5,863 bases of DNA, taken from Pseudomonadota bacterium. Its GTDB lineage: Bacteria; Pseudomonadota; Alphaproteobacteria; Azospirillales; Azospirillaceae. A model generated the notes under the pieces. That model was given only the letters and a program-made list of their open reading frames with translations, did not search any database and had not been told where the DNA came from. A program made the translations under genes and the position numbers. The DNA is taken from the NCBI GenBank assembly GCA_023412175.1, contig JAEYOB010000425.1, forward strand, positions 1 to 5,863, written 5' to 3'. Numbering within the stretch: position 1 is the first letter of the stretch; each line of letters opens with the position of its first letter. Below, one piece after another: positions 5,315 to 5,863 of the stretch.

Positions 5315-5863
5315 TCACCAGGTCGGCACAATGGTGCCGTTGAAGCGCGTCAGGATGAACTGGCGGACTTCGGGCGAGCGATAGATCTCAATAAACCGCT
5401 TGATGGCCGGATCGTCCTGCCGATCCTTGCGCACCACCCAGACCAGATGCCACTTGGACTGGTCGTCTTCCAGCTTCAGCGCGCCCTTGGGTTCGAGGCC
5501 GGCCAGCACCGCGTAGTTCAGCGTGATGACCGAGGCCTCGACGTCGTCCAGCGAGCGGGGAAGCTGCGCGGCGTCCAGTTCGATGAACTTGAGCCCCTTC
5601 GGGTTGCTGGCGATGTCCACGATGCTGGTGCCCGCGCCACCGCCGTTCTTCAGCGTGATCAGCCCGGCGTCGGCCAGCAGCCCCAGCGCGCGGGCACCGT
5701 TGGTCGGGTCGTTGGGAATGGAGATGGTGGCGCCGTCCTTGATCTCGGCGACGCTCTTGGCCTTCTTGGCGTAGATGCCCATGGGCACCACCACGCTCTT
5801 GGCGACGGGAACGATCTCGTAGCCGCGCTGCTTGATCTGGTTGTCCAGGAAGGGCTGGTGCTG
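5315..5863 (-). CDS. MetQ/NlpA-family substrate-binding protein, second paralogue with altered ligand pocket (5' partial)
   Basis: The frame is open through the right edge of the window, so the first part (signal sequence and about 75-80 residues) is missing; 182 residues remain. Family blocks are clear: QHQPFLDNQ (1-9), VVPMGIYAKK (25-34), IPNDPTNGARAL (49-60), LDAAQLPRSLDD (96-107), NYAVLAGL (116-123) and the terminal TIVPTW. It is clearly paralogous to the metQ at 2686-3474. Where that protein and characterised MetQ have Asn in the NTxYA and SPYVN motifs, this one has T114 (TLNYA) and L140 (SKWHL). The Tyr of HEPYLD is Phe (F5) and the Phe before PMGIY is Val (V26); the Arg after NDPTN is kept (R58). 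It probably binds a ligand other than methionine, or binds it differently. It is the first visible gene of the minus-strand set, upstream of metN, and may share the MetNI core. Family is secure; the ligand is unknown. Confidence 0.9.
   Translation of the reverse strand, partial: QHQPFLDNQIKQRGYEIVPVAKSVVVPMGIYAKKAKSVAEIKDGATISIPNDPTNGARALGLLADAGLITLKNGGGAGTSIVDIASNPKGLKFIELDAAQLPRSLDDVEASVITLNYAVLAGLEPKGALKLEDDQSKWHLVWVVRKDRQDDPAIKRFIEIYRSPEVRQFILTRFNGTIVPTW

Noticed and set aside
5202..5318. N-terminal extension of MetN from an upstream start
   Set aside because: The 39 extra codons run through the 12-bp stem-loop and have no counterpart in MetN proteins, which start at MITLEHIEKTYP-like sequence.

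Overview
The window is high-GC DNA with strong GC bias at third codon positions. Its gene families (hybrid MaeB malic enzyme, Met-type ABC transporter, RTX protein) suggest a Gram-negative alphaproteobacterium, perhaps of the Azospirillum/Rhodospirillales type. The lineage is an inference from protein style and was not searched.

Left part (1-1163, + strand): the 3' part of maeB, the NADP-dependent malic enzyme with a C-terminal phosphotransacetylase-like domain; the 5' part lies outside the window. A GC-rich hairpin follows the stop. Next comes a 209-bp spacer with an AT-rich island (about 1249-1290), then a + strand gene at 1373-2473. It encodes a putative secreted zinc metalloprotease with an HExxHxxGxxD site and eight tandem RTX nonapeptides. 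A good intrinsic terminator follows it.

Right part (2686-5863, - strand): a Met-type (MetNIQ, methionine uptake family) ABC import locus. In transcription order it holds a partial MetQ/NlpA-family binding protein (here metQ2, cut by the window end), the ATPase metN, the permease metI (overlapping metN by 35 bp) and a second complete binding protein (metQ1, 28 bp after metI). One ATPase/permease core is thus flanked by two different binding proteins. MetQ1 keeps the asparagines expected to hold the methionine backbone. MetQ2 has Thr and Leu at the aligned positions, so it may bring a different ligand to the same core. A perfect 12-bp stem-loop sits between metQ2 and metN, and a 17-position imperfect stem-loop overlaps the metQ1 stop codon.

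The RTX gene and the met locus are convergent. Their 212-bp spacer is rich in hairpins (2482-2505, 2549-2574, 2612-2627, 2646-2686). I saw no tRNA, rRNA, CRISPR array, insertion sequence or recognisable SAM riboswitch. The most interesting items are the RTX metzincin-like protease and the two-receptor Met transporter; neither amounts to a clearly new multi-gene system.
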